DNA of 64,000 bases from Vibrio xiamenensis (GTDB taxonomy: Bacteria > Pseudomonadota > Gammaproteobacteria > Enterobacterales > Vibrionaceae): contig NZ_FNDD01000002.1 of NCBI RefSeq assembly GCF_900100015.1, positions 186,001-250,000 on the forward strand. The letters are read 5' to 3'. Each line of letters opens with the position of its first letter. The first letter of the stretch is position 1. Made by a program: the position numbers and the translations under genes. The notes beneath the pieces are model-generated. The model was not told the DNA's origin. It saw only the letters and a program-made list of their open reading frames with translations, and searched no databases. This document shows, piece by piece, positions 27,375 to 35,724 of this stretch.

Positions 27375-27483
27375 GTTGAGCTTCCTTGTCTTAACTTGCC
27401 CTTTCAAACAGGCTTTTCATTTATTTGCATACTTTGAGCGCCCAGTCTTTAGGCCATCAGCCCATAAGGCGAGCACTAAGCCG

Positions 27484-27963
27484 TCAACTAAGCGGCAGAT
27501 ACGCCGTGGCTTCGACTTCAATCAAAATTGCCTTACTTGGCATCATGGCGCTCACTTCCACCACGGTTGAAACCGGCGCTTGGTCGGGAAAAAACAGCTG
27601 ACGGACTTGGCTGTAATAGGGAAAATGGTCGACATTGCGAAAATACTGCACCAGCTTAAACACATCGCTCATCTGCCCGCCTTGGGCCTCGATATGCCCA
27701 CGAATCGCGTTGAGCACATACCAACTTTGCGCCAAAATTGGCCCGATTTTGTAGTCGGTAGAAAATTCGCCAGTTTGACCTATCAATTGCGCGGCCTCGG
27801 CTGGAATATCGTCAAAGCCATTAACGATGACCTTATTTTGTGGGTCGACCGCAATCACGCCAGAGAGAAAAATGTAGTCCCCAACTCGGCGACTGGCCGC
27901 GTATTTTGCCAGCGGCGCACCTTGAGTTTGGGTAGATAAAGTGTGAGTGGCTGAACTTTCCAT
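27484..27963 (-). CDS. RidA-family protein lacking the catalytic arginine
   Basis: A 159-residue YjgF/RidA homologue: GDYIFLSGVIAVDPQNKVI, GFDDIPAEAAQLIGQ and the C-terminal ILIEVEATAYLP. In imine-hydrolysing RidA proteins an arginine precedes the ST motif (ARSTVEV); here the segment is APVSTVVEV, with valine at that place. It therefore belongs to a non-canonical Rid group whose members occur in catabolic operons. RutC of the pyrimidine pathway is a RidA relative, which makes the context interesting. No strong ribosome site is seen. Confidence 0.87.
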   Translation of the reverse strand: MESSATHTLSTQTQGAPLAKYAASRRVGDYIFLSGVIAVDPQNKVIVNGFDDIPAEAAQLIGQTGEFSTDYKIGPILAQSWYVLNAIRGHIEAQGGQMSDVFKLVQYFRNVDHFPYYSQVRQLFFPDQAPVSTVVEVSAMMPSKAILIEVEATAYLPLS

Positions 27964-28070
27964 GCTGATTCCTGTGATAATTCTGTTGGTTAACCGTTGC
28001 CTTATTCACTGCTGCGCCTTGTTCACTGCTGAGTAAGCAAAACCAAGTGAGCAAAATAAACTGCGCAGTG

Positions 28071-29369
28071 CTAAAGCCCTGAATTCATATCCAACCAAAC
28101 GCCGCGGCGCATGGCTTTCCATCTTGGTCGCTGGTAATTAGGCTGCGGCCAGTGATACAGCTCACTGCTATCAAACAGCAGCCAGTCGGCTAGCTGGCCA
28201 ATCAAGTTATATGATTGACCAATATCACGGTGAGGCTCAGCGCTATGCGCGGCGCTTAGATAGCGGCGATCGCACACCGCTTGTGACCAAACATCAAATG
28301 GTGCATTAAGCTGGGCGCTATAAATGCCAAGCAGCAGCGCATCGAGCGGGTTGTAATCGCCATAGGCGCAAAAACCATCACCGACGTTATCGCTGGCAAA
28401 CATCACCGCGATGCCGCGCGCGCGCATCTCATGCACCAAAGTCAAGCCGCGAAAACGTGGCGTACGATTCGGCGTAGCATCTTGCAGCAACAAATTGGTC
28501 GCGGGCAGCGCAATAAAAGTCACCGGTTTATCAATAAATTGATCGAGCAGTGCGAGCGCCTCATCGTCATCAAGCTGACTGAGCGCGCAGCTATGTCCAC
28601 AGACAATTCGTCCGCTAAACTCATGTTCCGATAACCAGTGAGCGAGGAATTTAAGCCCACTAGACGCCGCAAGTTCTTCGTCAATATGCAGGTCGAGATC
28701 AACACCCGCAGCCTGACTCTCTTCGAGCAAAATCTGCATCGCGTTTTGATCAAAGTTGCTGGAATGAATAAAGCCCCCCATTACCGCATCACGGCTGCCT
28801 TTAACGTTGGCAATAATGGCCCGGGCACGATTTCTATCGGCAAGTAGCGTTAGTGGCACCAAAGCCACGCGCTCTAAACACAACTGACTACGCCAGCGCT
28901 CCGCTTGGCGTTCAAACACTTGCCACGCCAGTGGTGTTTGCTCGCTGTGCCAATCAACATGGGTTCGAACCAAAATACAGCCATTGGCATAACTGCGCTT
29001 AAGGGCGCGCTCGCTGCGCTCAAATAAATCTTGCTCGCTCCAACGCTGATGATCGCGTTTCATGGCCGCAATGGCGTTGAGCAGGCCCGGCTCAATCTCG
29101 CCAAGGCGTGCGCGCGTGTAGGTTTTATCAAGATGAACATGGGCATCGATTAGCGGAGGTAGCGCCAGCGCCCCCTGCGCATCGTAAACAGGAGTTATCG
29201 GCGTGCCTGCCATTGCCACCGGAGTTACCGCAGCAATCACACCATCATCGTCAATTTCAATGTTGGCAAGCTCTGGGCTTGCGGAGCCTTCACCGCGGTT
29301 GTTATCCATCGGCCAAGGCTTGGGCAGCAGCCACATCGGCAGGCGCAGATTGGTTAACGTCAAACCCAT
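28071..29369 (-). CDS. Cytosine-deaminase-like amidohydrolase
   Basis: A 432-residue metal-dependent hydrolase of the cytosine deaminase group. The ligand motifs are in order: LIDAHVHLDKTYT near residue 70, DLDLHIDEE with the catalytic Glu, VCGHSCALS, and FASDNVGDGF with the metal Asp. Members deaminate or hydrolyse cytosine, creatinine, isoguanine, s-triazines or related rings. GAGAGG precedes the ATG, 17 bp after the reductase stop. It is a likely ring-deaminating or ring-opening step. Confidence 0.9.
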   Translation of the reverse strand: MGLTLTNLRLPMWLLPKPWPMDNNRGEGSASPELANIEIDDDGVIAAVTPVAMAGTPITPVYDAQGALALPPLIDAHVHLDKTYTRARLGEIEPGLLNAIAAMKRDHQRWSEQDLFERSERALKRSYANGCILVRTHVDWHSEQTPLAWQVFERQAERWRSQLCLERVALVPLTLLADRNRARAIIANVKGSRDAVMGGFIHSSNFDQNAMQILLEESQAAGVDLDLHIDEELAASSGLKFLAHWLSEHEFSGRIVCGHSCALSQLDDDEALALLDQFIDKPVTFIALPATNLLLQDATPNRTPRFRGLTLVHEMRARGIAVMFASDNVGDGFCAYGDYNPLDALLLGIYSAQLNAPFDVWSQAVCDRRYLSAAHSAEPHRDIGQSYNLIGQLADWLLFDSSELYHWPQPNYQRPRWKAMRRGVWLDMNSGL

Positions 29370-29386
29370 CTTAGAGACCTCTCACG

Positions 29387-30325
29387 TCAAAGTTCCAGAG
29401 TCAGCGTTGCCGAGTCACACTGCGCGCAGCAAAGCGCGAGATACTCTTGCCGCTCGCTGTCATCTAAACATTGATCGTTGTGTTTTGGGCTGCCATCGCG
29501 CCACGCGACGAGACAGCTGCCGCAAATGCCCTGCTCGCACACGGTTTCAATTTCAAAACCAGCACCGCGCACCGCGTCAAGCATGCTCTCGCCTTGCGCC
29601 ACTTCAATACGTTGATCGCTAGCGCTTAAATAGATTTGTAAATTATGGTCGCTAACCGCACTTTCAATTGGAGTAAAACTCTCTTGATGCCACTGCGCAT
29701 CACTTAAGTTGCAGCTGGCTTTGACTGCCGCCATTAAGCCATCCGGCCCACAGCAATAAGCGTGCAAATCGGCCGGTAAATCGGCTAGCAGCGAAGAAAA
29801 ATCAAGCTTGTCGCGCCCTGCGCTGAAATGCTGCACGGGCCATTGACTCGCCACCAATTCAGCCGCGAAAGGCATCGGCGCACCCGCTTTCGTGCAGACC
29901 ACCAGAGTAAACGGTTGCTGCTTAGCGTGCAGTTCGTAGGCCATCGCCAGGAGTGGCGTTACGCCAATCCCTCCGCCAATCAAAAGATGGTGGCTGGCTA
30001 TGGGTTCTAGTGCGAAGTAGTTCTTTGGCGCGCTGATTGAATAGACTGAACCTTCCTTGGCCTCGCGCTGCAGAGTTTGCGAGCCGCCGCGTCCCTCTGG
30101 CTCAAGTTTGACCGCAATATCATAATATTGGCGAGCACAGCTTGGATCGCTACACAGAGAGTAAGCACGGGTCATGCCCGGCGCGATGTCCAGTTCAATA
30201 TGTGCTCCAGCGTCAAACGCTGGCAAGTCGCCGCCGTTATCATCAACCAGTCGGTAACGAATAATTTGCGCGCTGATCTGCTCTTTTTTGACCACGCGAA
30301 CACTAAGACGTTTTTCTGCACTCAT
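29387..30325 (-). CDS. VanB/phthalate-dioxygenase-reductase type oxidoreductase
   Basis: A 312-residue FNR-fold reductase: FMN/FAD domain with RAYSLCSDP, NAD domain with LLIGGGIGVTPLLAMA, and a C-terminal plant-type 2Fe-2S domain with cysteines in CEQGICGSCLVAW and a final CCAQC. It passes electrons from NAD(P)H to an oxygenase, normally a Rieske protein. No Rieske oxygenase gene lies in the operon, which is unusual. It is the first gene after the palindromic operator; only a weak ribosome site is visible. Confidence 0.9.
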   Translation of the reverse strand: MSAEKRLSVRVVKKEQISAQIIRYRLVDDNGGDLPAFDAGAHIELDIAPGMTRAYSLCSDPSCARQYYDIAVKLEPEGRGGSQTLQREAKEGSVYSISAPKNYFALEPIASHHLLIGGGIGVTPLLAMAYELHAKQQPFTLVVCTKAGAPMPFAAELVASQWPVQHFSAGRDKLDFSSLLADLPADLHAYCCGPDGLMAAVKASCNLSDAQWHQESFTPIESAVSDHNLQIYLSASDQRIEVAQGESMLDAVRGAGFEIETVCEQGICGSCLVAWRDGSPKHNDQCLDDSERQEYLALCCAQCDSATLTLEL

Positions 30326-30340
30326 TCCATATAAACCAAT

Positions 30341-30371
30341 TAGTTTGTCCGATCGGTCAAACTAAAGCATA
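30341..30371 (-). promoter_or_regulatory. RutR-like operator and -10 region at the head of the catabolic operon
   Basis: The core TTGTCC-GATC-GGTCAA (30345-30360) agrees at 11 of 12 arm positions with the RutR site TTGACC-N4-GGTCAA and is part of a 24-bp dyad with one mismatched pair. On the minus strand a TATGCT -10-like hexamer (30366-30371) lies just upstream, so a bound repressor would block transcription start. The ATG of the reductase is 16 bp downstream. Confidence 0.7.
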
Positions 30372-30509
30372 AACAGTGCCAAACTGAGAAAACAACGTAT
30401 CGGGGTGAAAACCAAAACGCCGCAGCGCATAAGACAAGCGGCGTGGTTGAAGTGGATAATATGACGGCGAATATTCAGATAAAAAGCTTATATTTTATAG
30501 CGTTATATT

Positions 30510-31136
30510 TTATAAGCTTAGACCGCAACCGGTGAGAATAAACGCCACGAGCTCGTCAAGAATCTGCTGCTTTAGGCTTGGATCGTCAATCGGCGTTTTA
30601 AGTAGGTGCTCTGCTTGCAGCGCGTAATCGGCGTAATACTGAGTCAGCGCCCAAATATTCATGATCAGCAATCTGCCATCTAATTGTCTGATTTCACCAG
30701 ACTTTACCCATGAGTCTATGATCTCGGCTTTGACTAATGCCGACGACATTGCATTGGGCCAAAACTTGTCTAAATGCGGCCCACCGCTGATGACTTCCAT
30801 GGTAAAAATGCGTGATAATTCAGGGTGAGAGAGGGCAAAATTGAGCTTCATCTCAATGTATTTTTTTAGCACTTGCGCCGGGGTATCTCCGGCTTGCTGA
30901 TCGTACTCAAACAGCGCTTCCCAAGACGCAAACAGCTTTTCAAGCACTTGAGAATAAAGGGTTTCTTTATCTTCGATGTAGTAATGCAGTTGGGATTTTT
31001 TCATTCCCGCTCGCAAAGCGATGCCCTGAGTGGAGGCACCTAAATAGCCATGCTGACTGAATTCGATGATCGCAGCGTTTAAAATATTTTCTTTGATCAG
31101 TTCACGGTTCGCTTTATTGCGTAACGTTTTTGTCAT
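30510..31136 (-). CDS. TetR-family regulator with RutR-like (YcdC) C-terminal domain
   Basis: A 208-residue repressor. The N-terminal HTH is ILNAAIIEFSQHGYLGASTQ followed by RAGMKKSQLHYYIEDKETLY. The C-terminal half has KYIEMKLNFALSHPELSRIF, MEVISGGPHL and IWALTQYYADYA, all close to RutR (YcdC), which binds uracil or thymine. The ATG at 31136 is preferred over a TTG at 31157. Its gene precedes the operon and the RutR-like palindrome lies between them, so it is the likely pathway repressor responding to a pyrimidine-like ligand. Confidence 0.85.
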   Translation of the reverse strand: MTKTLRNKANRELIKENILNAAIIEFSQHGYLGASTQGIALRAGMKKSQLHYYIEDKETLYSQVLEKLFASWEALFEYDQQAGDTPAQVLKKYIEMKLNFALSHPELSRIFTMEVISGGPHLDKFWPNAMSSALVKAEIIDSWVKSGEIRQLDGRLLIMNIWALTQYYADYALQAEHLLKTPIDDPSLKQQILDELVAFILTGCGLSL

Positions 31137-31335
31137 TGCGAGTCCGGTTCCTTGCACTTTTTGTGGGCAAGAAGCACGTTAGTTGCACCAACCATACCCA
31201 CACTTTTTACAATGTTATAAGATTTATATTACTTTTTTGCAGCAACCATCCGTTTGCTAGGCGACCTATGATTGCAAATCCCCTGCGGCTTGCCAATCAA
31301 ATCTACCAACTTACGCCAAGTTTCTGATTTTCATT

Positions 31336-31364
31336 CACTATGCTGACCATTTCACAGCATAGTG
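31336..31364. repeat. Perfect 10-bp inverted repeat upstream of lplA
   Basis: CACTATGCTG and CAGCATAGTG flank a nine-base spacer, ending 117 bp before the lplA ATG. It has no T run and could be an operator or a leader hairpin. The rest of the 345-bp divergent region between the TetR gene and lplA shows no other element I can name. Confidence 0.6.
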
Positions 31365-31481
31365 CACGACTTGGTTATGCTAAGCATTCAAAAGCACAAT
31401 TTTGCGCAGTTCATCTCGTGTTTTTTCTTCAAACTCAGTAAGATGCCAGCACTGTTCGCGTTTAGTAGGAAAGTGCAACCA

Positions 31482-32501
31482 ATGATCACCACTCGCATTC
31501 TGATTTCTGACTCCACCGACCCTTGGTTTAACCTTGCCGTTGAAGACACCATTTTTCGCTCTATGCCCGCCAATCAACGGGTGCTGTTTTTGTGGCGCAA
31601 TGCCGATACTGTGGTGATTGGCCGAGCGCAAAATCCGTGGCGCGAATGTAAAACTGACCGCATGGCAGAAGATAATGTCAAACTCGCGCGGCGCCAAACT
31701 GGCGGCGGCGCGGTGTTCCATGACCTAGGCAATACCAATTTCACCTTCATGGCAGGCAAACCTGAGTATGATAAAAGTGTGTCAACCGCCATTGTGCTTG
31801 ATGCGCTGCGCCGGATTGGCATTAATGGAACAGAAAACGGCCGCAATGACTTGGTGCTGCAAGACGAACTAGGCATGAAAAAGTTCTCGGGCTCAGCGTA
31901 TCGTGAAACCATCGACCGCGGCTTCCATCATGGCACCCTGCTCCTTAGTGCCGACCTAAGCCGCTTAGCCAACTACCTCAATCCCGATATCAAGAAACTT
32001 GAGGCTAAAGGCATTACGTCGGTGAAATCTAGGGTCATCAACCTTGATAGCATCAAACCTGATATCAACCACGACCAAGTGTGCCAAGCCATGATCGCCG
32101 CCTACAGTGACTACTACAAAGAGAACGCTGTCGTACCAGAGCTGATTTCGCCGCAGCACTTTAGCAACCTTCCCGGCTTTGAAGAGAAATTTGAACTGCA
32201 AAGCAGTTGGGATTGGAACTTCGGTCAAACCCCGCCATTTAATCATCGCATGGACGAGCGCTTTAGTTGGGGCGGTGTTGATGTGTATTTGGATGTCGAA
32301 AAAGGCGTGATCAAACAAGCCAATATCTTCACCGATGCCCTTGATCCCACGCCAATGGAACAGCTTGCTTTGGCTCTGAATGGAAAAAGTTATAACCCAG
32401 TGAGCATTAAGCCATGCTTTGCCGCGCTAGAACAACAAATGCCGCAATATCAGGCAATGTATGCGGATGTGAAGGCCTGGTTGTTGGACGAAATAGATTA
32501 A
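31482..32501 (+). CDS. lplA: Lipoate-protein ligase A
   Basis: LplA activates free lipoate with ATP and attaches it to lipoyl domains of 2-oxo acid dehydrogenases and GcvH. The 339-residue protein is close to E. coli LplA throughout: [39 protein letters not shown], the lipoate-binding [20 protein letters not shown] and the [19 protein letters not shown] block. The ATG at 31482 follows AGGAAAG; a longer frame from 31362 would add a foreign 40-residue leader. It is followed by a copy of the interspersed repeat. Confidence 0.95.
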   Translation: MITTRILISDSTDPWFNLAVEDTIFRSMPANQRVLFLWRNADTVVIGRAQNPWRECKTDRMAEDNVKLARRQTGGGAVFHDLGNTNFTFMAGKPEYDKSVSTAIVLDALRRIGINGTENGRNDLVLQDELGMKKFSGSAYRETIDRGFHHGTLLLSADLSRLANYLNPDIKKLEAKGITSVKSRVINLDSIKPDINHDQVCQAMIAAYSDYYKENAVVPELISPQHFSNLPGFEEKFELQSSWDWNFGQTPPFNHRMDERFSWGGVDVYLDVEKGVIKQANIFTDALDPTPMEQLALALNGKSYNPVSIKPCFAALEQQMPQYQAMYADVKAWLLDEID

Positions 32502-32523
32502 GGGAATTTGCTGGTTAAGTGGA

Positions 32524-32696
32524 TTTGTATGATGCGCTTTACGTGCTCCGTCCTCTTTATGTTCTGCGAATGCGCACCAGTTCCTTTTGCTGGCTCAAAA
32601 GGAACCAAAAAGCCTTTTGATTGTTTGTCGCTGGTCGGCAGGGTTATAGGCGCGTCCTGCGCCGATAACCTAAAAATTCATCCCTGAATTTATACC
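32524..32696 (+). repeat. Interspersed three-hairpin repeat, copy 1 (type A)
   Basis: The ~175-bp element begins at GTATGATGCG and ends with a TTCATCCCTGAATT hairpin. It contains the perfect stem GTTCCTTTTG/CAAAAGGAAC and the second stem GGTTAT-AGGCGC/GCGCC-ATAACC. It follows lplA directly. The gap up to 32922 otherwise contains the promoter region of the DUF4382 gene. Confidence 0.85.
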
Positions 32697-32921
32697 TGAT
32701 GTTGGTTTGTTTTGGTTATCAGTCAGTTGAATTTTACGCCCACGTTTTAGTCACACTTTACCTATCAAAATTGCACTTACTCGTTCGCTGATATAGCTCA
32801 TCTGTATAACGTAACTCTCTCGCTAACTTCTATACTCATTTTTAACTACTGACAAAAATGTCGTTAATGATTTTAGGGCAAATGCATGGATAGCATTTTT
32901 GCTTTGTAAGAGGGAAACGGT

Positions 32922-33890
32922 ATGACGATGTTAAGAACTATCCTATTAGCGGGTTTGATAACAGCAGTGCTTCCCGGTTGTGGTGGCGACGACTCCAGCT
33001 CAAGCAGCACAATCACACCGATGACTTTATCAGTATCGGATGCACCATCCGATGAGATGCTAGAAGTGGTTGTGGTATTCAGTAAAGTAGCTCTACTACC
33101 AATTGATGACGATGACGCCGAACCTATGGTGTTTAACCTAGATCCCGTGTTAAGTGTCAATTTGCTGGATTATCAAGGCAGCGACGCCAAAGCTCTGATC
33201 GAAAATGAAAACATTGCCGTTGGCAGCTACAAAATGTGCGTTTTTGCTAACGATGGCGACCACCCAAGCGATCCATCCTATGTGATTCATAGCGATGACG
33301 GCATGTTGCCTTTAACGGTCAAAGGTGACGGCAGTTGCCCGCAAGGGGTTAGCAAAGAAGATAACACCGGTGTGTTGTATTTCAATGAAACCTTTAATGT
33401 CAATGCCAGTAACAACGACTTTGTGGTTGAGTTTGATCTACGGCGCGGCATCAAAGCAGGCACCGATGATGACTACACCATTCAACGCACTTCGGTGGAT
33501 ATCGTCAATAGCGTAGAGACCGGCGCGCTCGGTGGCGATGTGTCGGACTCACTCTTCGGCAGTTGTGAAACGGAAACTACCAGTGGCACAGGTTTTACTC
33601 ATGCTGTGTATTTGTACTCTGGCAATGTCGCACAAGAGGATATGGGGCCGTTTGCTGGTACTTCTGGCGAAACGCCCATTACTGCCGCCAACGTTCTTGC
33701 CGATGAAGAATCTGGCGACAAATCTTACCAATTTGGCTATCTAACACCTGGCACCTATTCGGTCGGCTATACCTGTGTTGCCAACAACGATTCTGAAGAT
33801 GGTATTACCGAAGGCGAAACCTTTAGTATTTACGGCGCCGTCTCTGGGATTGAGGTGGTGGCTGATGAAGAGGCAGAAGCAGATTTCTAG
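32922..33890 (+). CDS. DUF4382 lipoprotein
   Basis: A 322-residue secreted protein with a lipoprotein signal (VLPGC, lipidated C20) and a Ser/Asp-rich linker, then a DUF4382 domain: TLSVSDAPSDEMLEVVVVFS, FNLDPVLSVNLLDYQGSD, IAVGSYKMCVFA. The C-terminal part has carboxypeptidase-regulatory-like strands ending GYLTPGTYSVGYTC. Very acidic, as for an outer-membrane or periplasmic protein. Function of DUF4382 proteins is unknown. It stands between copies of the interspersed repeat. Confidence 0.85.
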   Translation: MTMLRTILLAGLITAVLPGCGGDDSSSSSTITPMTLSVSDAPSDEMLEVVVVFSKVALLPIDDDDAEPMVFNLDPVLSVNLLDYQGSDAKALIENENIAVGSYKMCVFANDGDHPSDPSYVIHSDDGMLPLTVKGDGSCPQGVSKEDNTGVLYFNETFNVNASNNDFVVEFDLRRGIKAGTDDDYTIQRTSVDIVNSVETGALGGDVSDSLFGSCETETTSGTGFTHAVYLYSGNVAQEDMGPFAGTSGETPITAANVLADEESGDKSYQFGYLTPGTYSVGYTCVANNDSEDGITEGETFSIYGAVSGIEVVADEEAEADF

Positions 33891-33934
33891 CATCTGTTTT
33901 TAATAGAGAGTGGGTGTATTGGTAAAGCTGTAAA

Positions 33935-33995
33935 TGTGCTTTACGCTCGCCGCTCTCTTTGTGTCGTGCGAATACGCACCAGTTGCTTTCGCTGG
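33935..33995 (+). repeat. Truncated copy of the interspersed repeat
   Basis: About 60 bp resembling the start of the type A element (TGCTTTACG..., TGCGAATACGCACCAGTTGC) broken off at the first stem and followed by the TTTTGTGG tandem array, then a complete copy. Confidence 0.7.
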
Positions 33996-34004
33996 ATGTT
34001 TTAG

Positions 34005-34050
34005 TTTTGTGGTTTTGTGGTTTTGTGGTTTTGTGGTTTTGTGGTTTTGT
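34005..34050 (+). repeat. Tandem array of the 8-mer TTTTGTGG
   Basis: Five perfect units and a six-base partial unit lie between a truncated and a complete copy of the interspersed repeat. An 8-bp unit changes reading frame when a unit is gained or lost. The minus-strand frame through it gives a HKTTKPQN-type peptide that looks spurious. Confidence 0.9.
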
Positions 34051-34217
34051 ATGATGCGCTTTACGTGCACCGATCTCTTTGTGCTGTGCGAACGCGCACC
34101 AGTTCCTTTTGCTGGCTCAAAAGGAACCAAAAAGCCTTTTGCTTGTTTGCCGCTGGCCGGCACGGTTATAGGCGCGTCCTGCGCCGATAACCTAAAAATT
34201 CATCCTTGAATTTTTGC
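34047..34217 (+). repeat. Interspersed three-hairpin repeat, copy 2 (type A)
   Basis: A full type A copy: TATGATGCGCTTTACG start, GTTCCTTTTG/CAAAAGGAAC stem, GGTTATAGGCGC/GCGCC-ATAACC stem and the AAAAATTCA/TGAATTTTT hairpin at the end. Confidence 0.88.
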
Positions 34218-34346
34218 CTAGCGATTGGGTTTATTACTGTTCTCAACTTGGCAAATAATACCTCTCGGTAAACCAAACATCGTCATTCCGGAAATCAGAA
34301 TGAGTTATCCGCAATCTAGTGTTTTGGGCGATATTCCGTGTGTGCT

Positions 34347-34525
34347 GATTTGTATGATGCGCTTTACGTGCACCGCTCTCTTTGTGTTCTGCGAATGCGC
34401 ACCAGTTCCTTTTGCTGGCTCAAAAGGAACCAAAAAAAAGCCTTTTGCTTGTTTGTCGCTGGTCGGCACGGTTATAGGCGCATCCTGCGCCGATAACCTA
34501 AAAATTCATCCTTGAATTTTTGCCT
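34347..34525 (+). repeat. Interspersed three-hairpin repeat, copy 3 (type A)
   Basis: Nearly identical to copy 2, with a longer A run (AACCAAAAAAAAGCC) and one base change in the second loop. Copies 2 and 3 are about 130 bp apart, both on the plus strand, ahead of the TPP riboswitch. Confidence 0.88.
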
Positions 34526-34660
34526 CGTTATTACGAACAGATTCATTATCCTCTGTGATTTGTTTTCATCTAATAACCAAGACTTGGTCTGCTTTCTAAA
34601 ATAACGCATCGGTTTTGTTGCTGAATTTTGAGTAGCTTCTGATAGAATCGTTGGGTAAAT

Positions 34661-34740
34661 AGTCGGGGAGCTGAAAAGCTGAGATCGCGCTGCGAGACCC
34701 GTTGAACCTGATTCAGTTAGCACTGGCGTAGGGAACTATC
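34661..34740 (+). promoter_or_regulatory. TPP riboswitch (THI element)
   Basis: The conserved parts are in order: GTCGGGGAGCTG, the CTGAGATC pyrimidine-sensor box, then GACCCGTTGAACCTGATTC and the 3' segment TAGCACTGGCGTAGGGAA. It lies 91 bp before thiD and would lower expression of thiD-thiM-thiE when thiamin diphosphate is plentiful. I could not identify its expression platform with certainty. Confidence 0.93.
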
Positions 34741-34830
34741 AACTTGTCTTGAGAAGGCGTGCTTTGCCATCGCTGTCTTTCTCGTGAGGCATTTTTTAGT
34801 CACCTTATCGCTGATGCGTAAGGAGCTAAA

Positions 34831-35688
34831 ATGAGCCATCTTTGCCAAGCGATACCCTCAGCAAACACATTGTCGCCCAAAGTACCCATTGTTTTGACCA
34901 TCGCCGGTAGCGACAGCGGCGGCGGCGCTGGCATCCAAGCCGATATTAAAGCCATTTCGGCGACGGGTAGCTACGCCTGCTGTGTGATTACCGCCATCAC
35001 GGCGCAAAACACCCTTGGCGTGCAATCGATCTTCCCAATTCCACTGCCTGAAATTGAAGCCCAGCTTGATTCAGTATTCAGCGATTTAAATATCGTCGCA
35101 GTCAAAATTGGCATGCTGGCCAGTTCTGAGATCATTAAACTGGTGGCGCGAAAGCTCAAACAGTATCAACCCAAACACATCGTATTAGACCCGGTGATGG
35201 TCGCCACCAGCGGCGACTTACTTGTCCAGCCCGGCGCCATCACAAGCTTAATTGAACATCTGCTGCCTATCGCCTCAGTCATCACACCAAATATTCCGGA
35301 AGCGCTCACGCTCATTGGTGAAAATCCAGGTCATTTTAATGGCGATATTGAGGCGCTATCTCACACGCTGAAAACCTTGCCTACTCAGGCAATTTTGCTT
35401 AAAGGCGGGCACCTGCAACCACAGGATGCCAGCATTGATTGGCTAATCTCTAAAGCGCAAGTTGACGCCTTTTCTAGCGAGCGAATCAATACTCACAATA
35501 CCCACGGCACCGGTTGCACGCTTTCCTCGGCAATGGCCTCGTATTTGGCGCAAGGAAGCAGCCTAGTTGACGCCGCCCAGCAAGCCAAAAACTACCTCAC
35601 CGAAGCCATTCGCAGCGCCGATGCGCTGAATATAGGCCAAGGGCATGGGCCAGTTGACCACTTTTATTCGTTGCACCGCAGCGCGTAA
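34831..35688 (+). CDS. thiD: Hydroxymethylpyrimidine/phosphomethylpyrimidine kinase ThiD
   Basis: ThiD phosphorylates HMP twice to the diphosphate used by ThiE. The 285-residue ribokinase-fold protein shows LTIAGSDSGGGAGIQADIKA near residue 25, the MVATSGDLL block and the catalytic anion-hole motif NTHGTGCTLSSAMA near the C-terminus. TAAGGAG precedes the ATG. It is the first gene of the riboswitch-controlled operon, 36 bp ahead of thiM. Confidence 0.95.
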   Translation: MSHLCQAIPSANTLSPKVPIVLTIAGSDSGGGAGIQADIKAISATGSYACCVITAITAQNTLGVQSIFPIPLPEIEAQLDSVFSDLNIVAVKIGMLASSEIIKLVARKLKQYQPKHIVLDPVMVATSGDLLVQPGAITSLIEHLLPIASVITPNIPEALTLIGENPGHFNGDIEALSHTLKTLPTQAILLKGGHLQPQDASIDWLISKAQVDAFSSERINTHNTHGTGCTLSSAMASYLAQGSSLVDAAQQAKNYLTEAIRSADALNIGQGHGPVDHFYSLHRSA

Positions 35689-35724
35689 CTGCTCGCTTTC
35701 GACTCAATCAGAAAGGAATTTTCA

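Noticed and set aside
33934..34515. Open frames of 87-96 codons encoding FAGSKGTKKPFACLPL-like peptides
   Set aside because: The frames follow the interspersed repeat exactly and recur in every copy; they are by-products of the repeat's stems, not genes.
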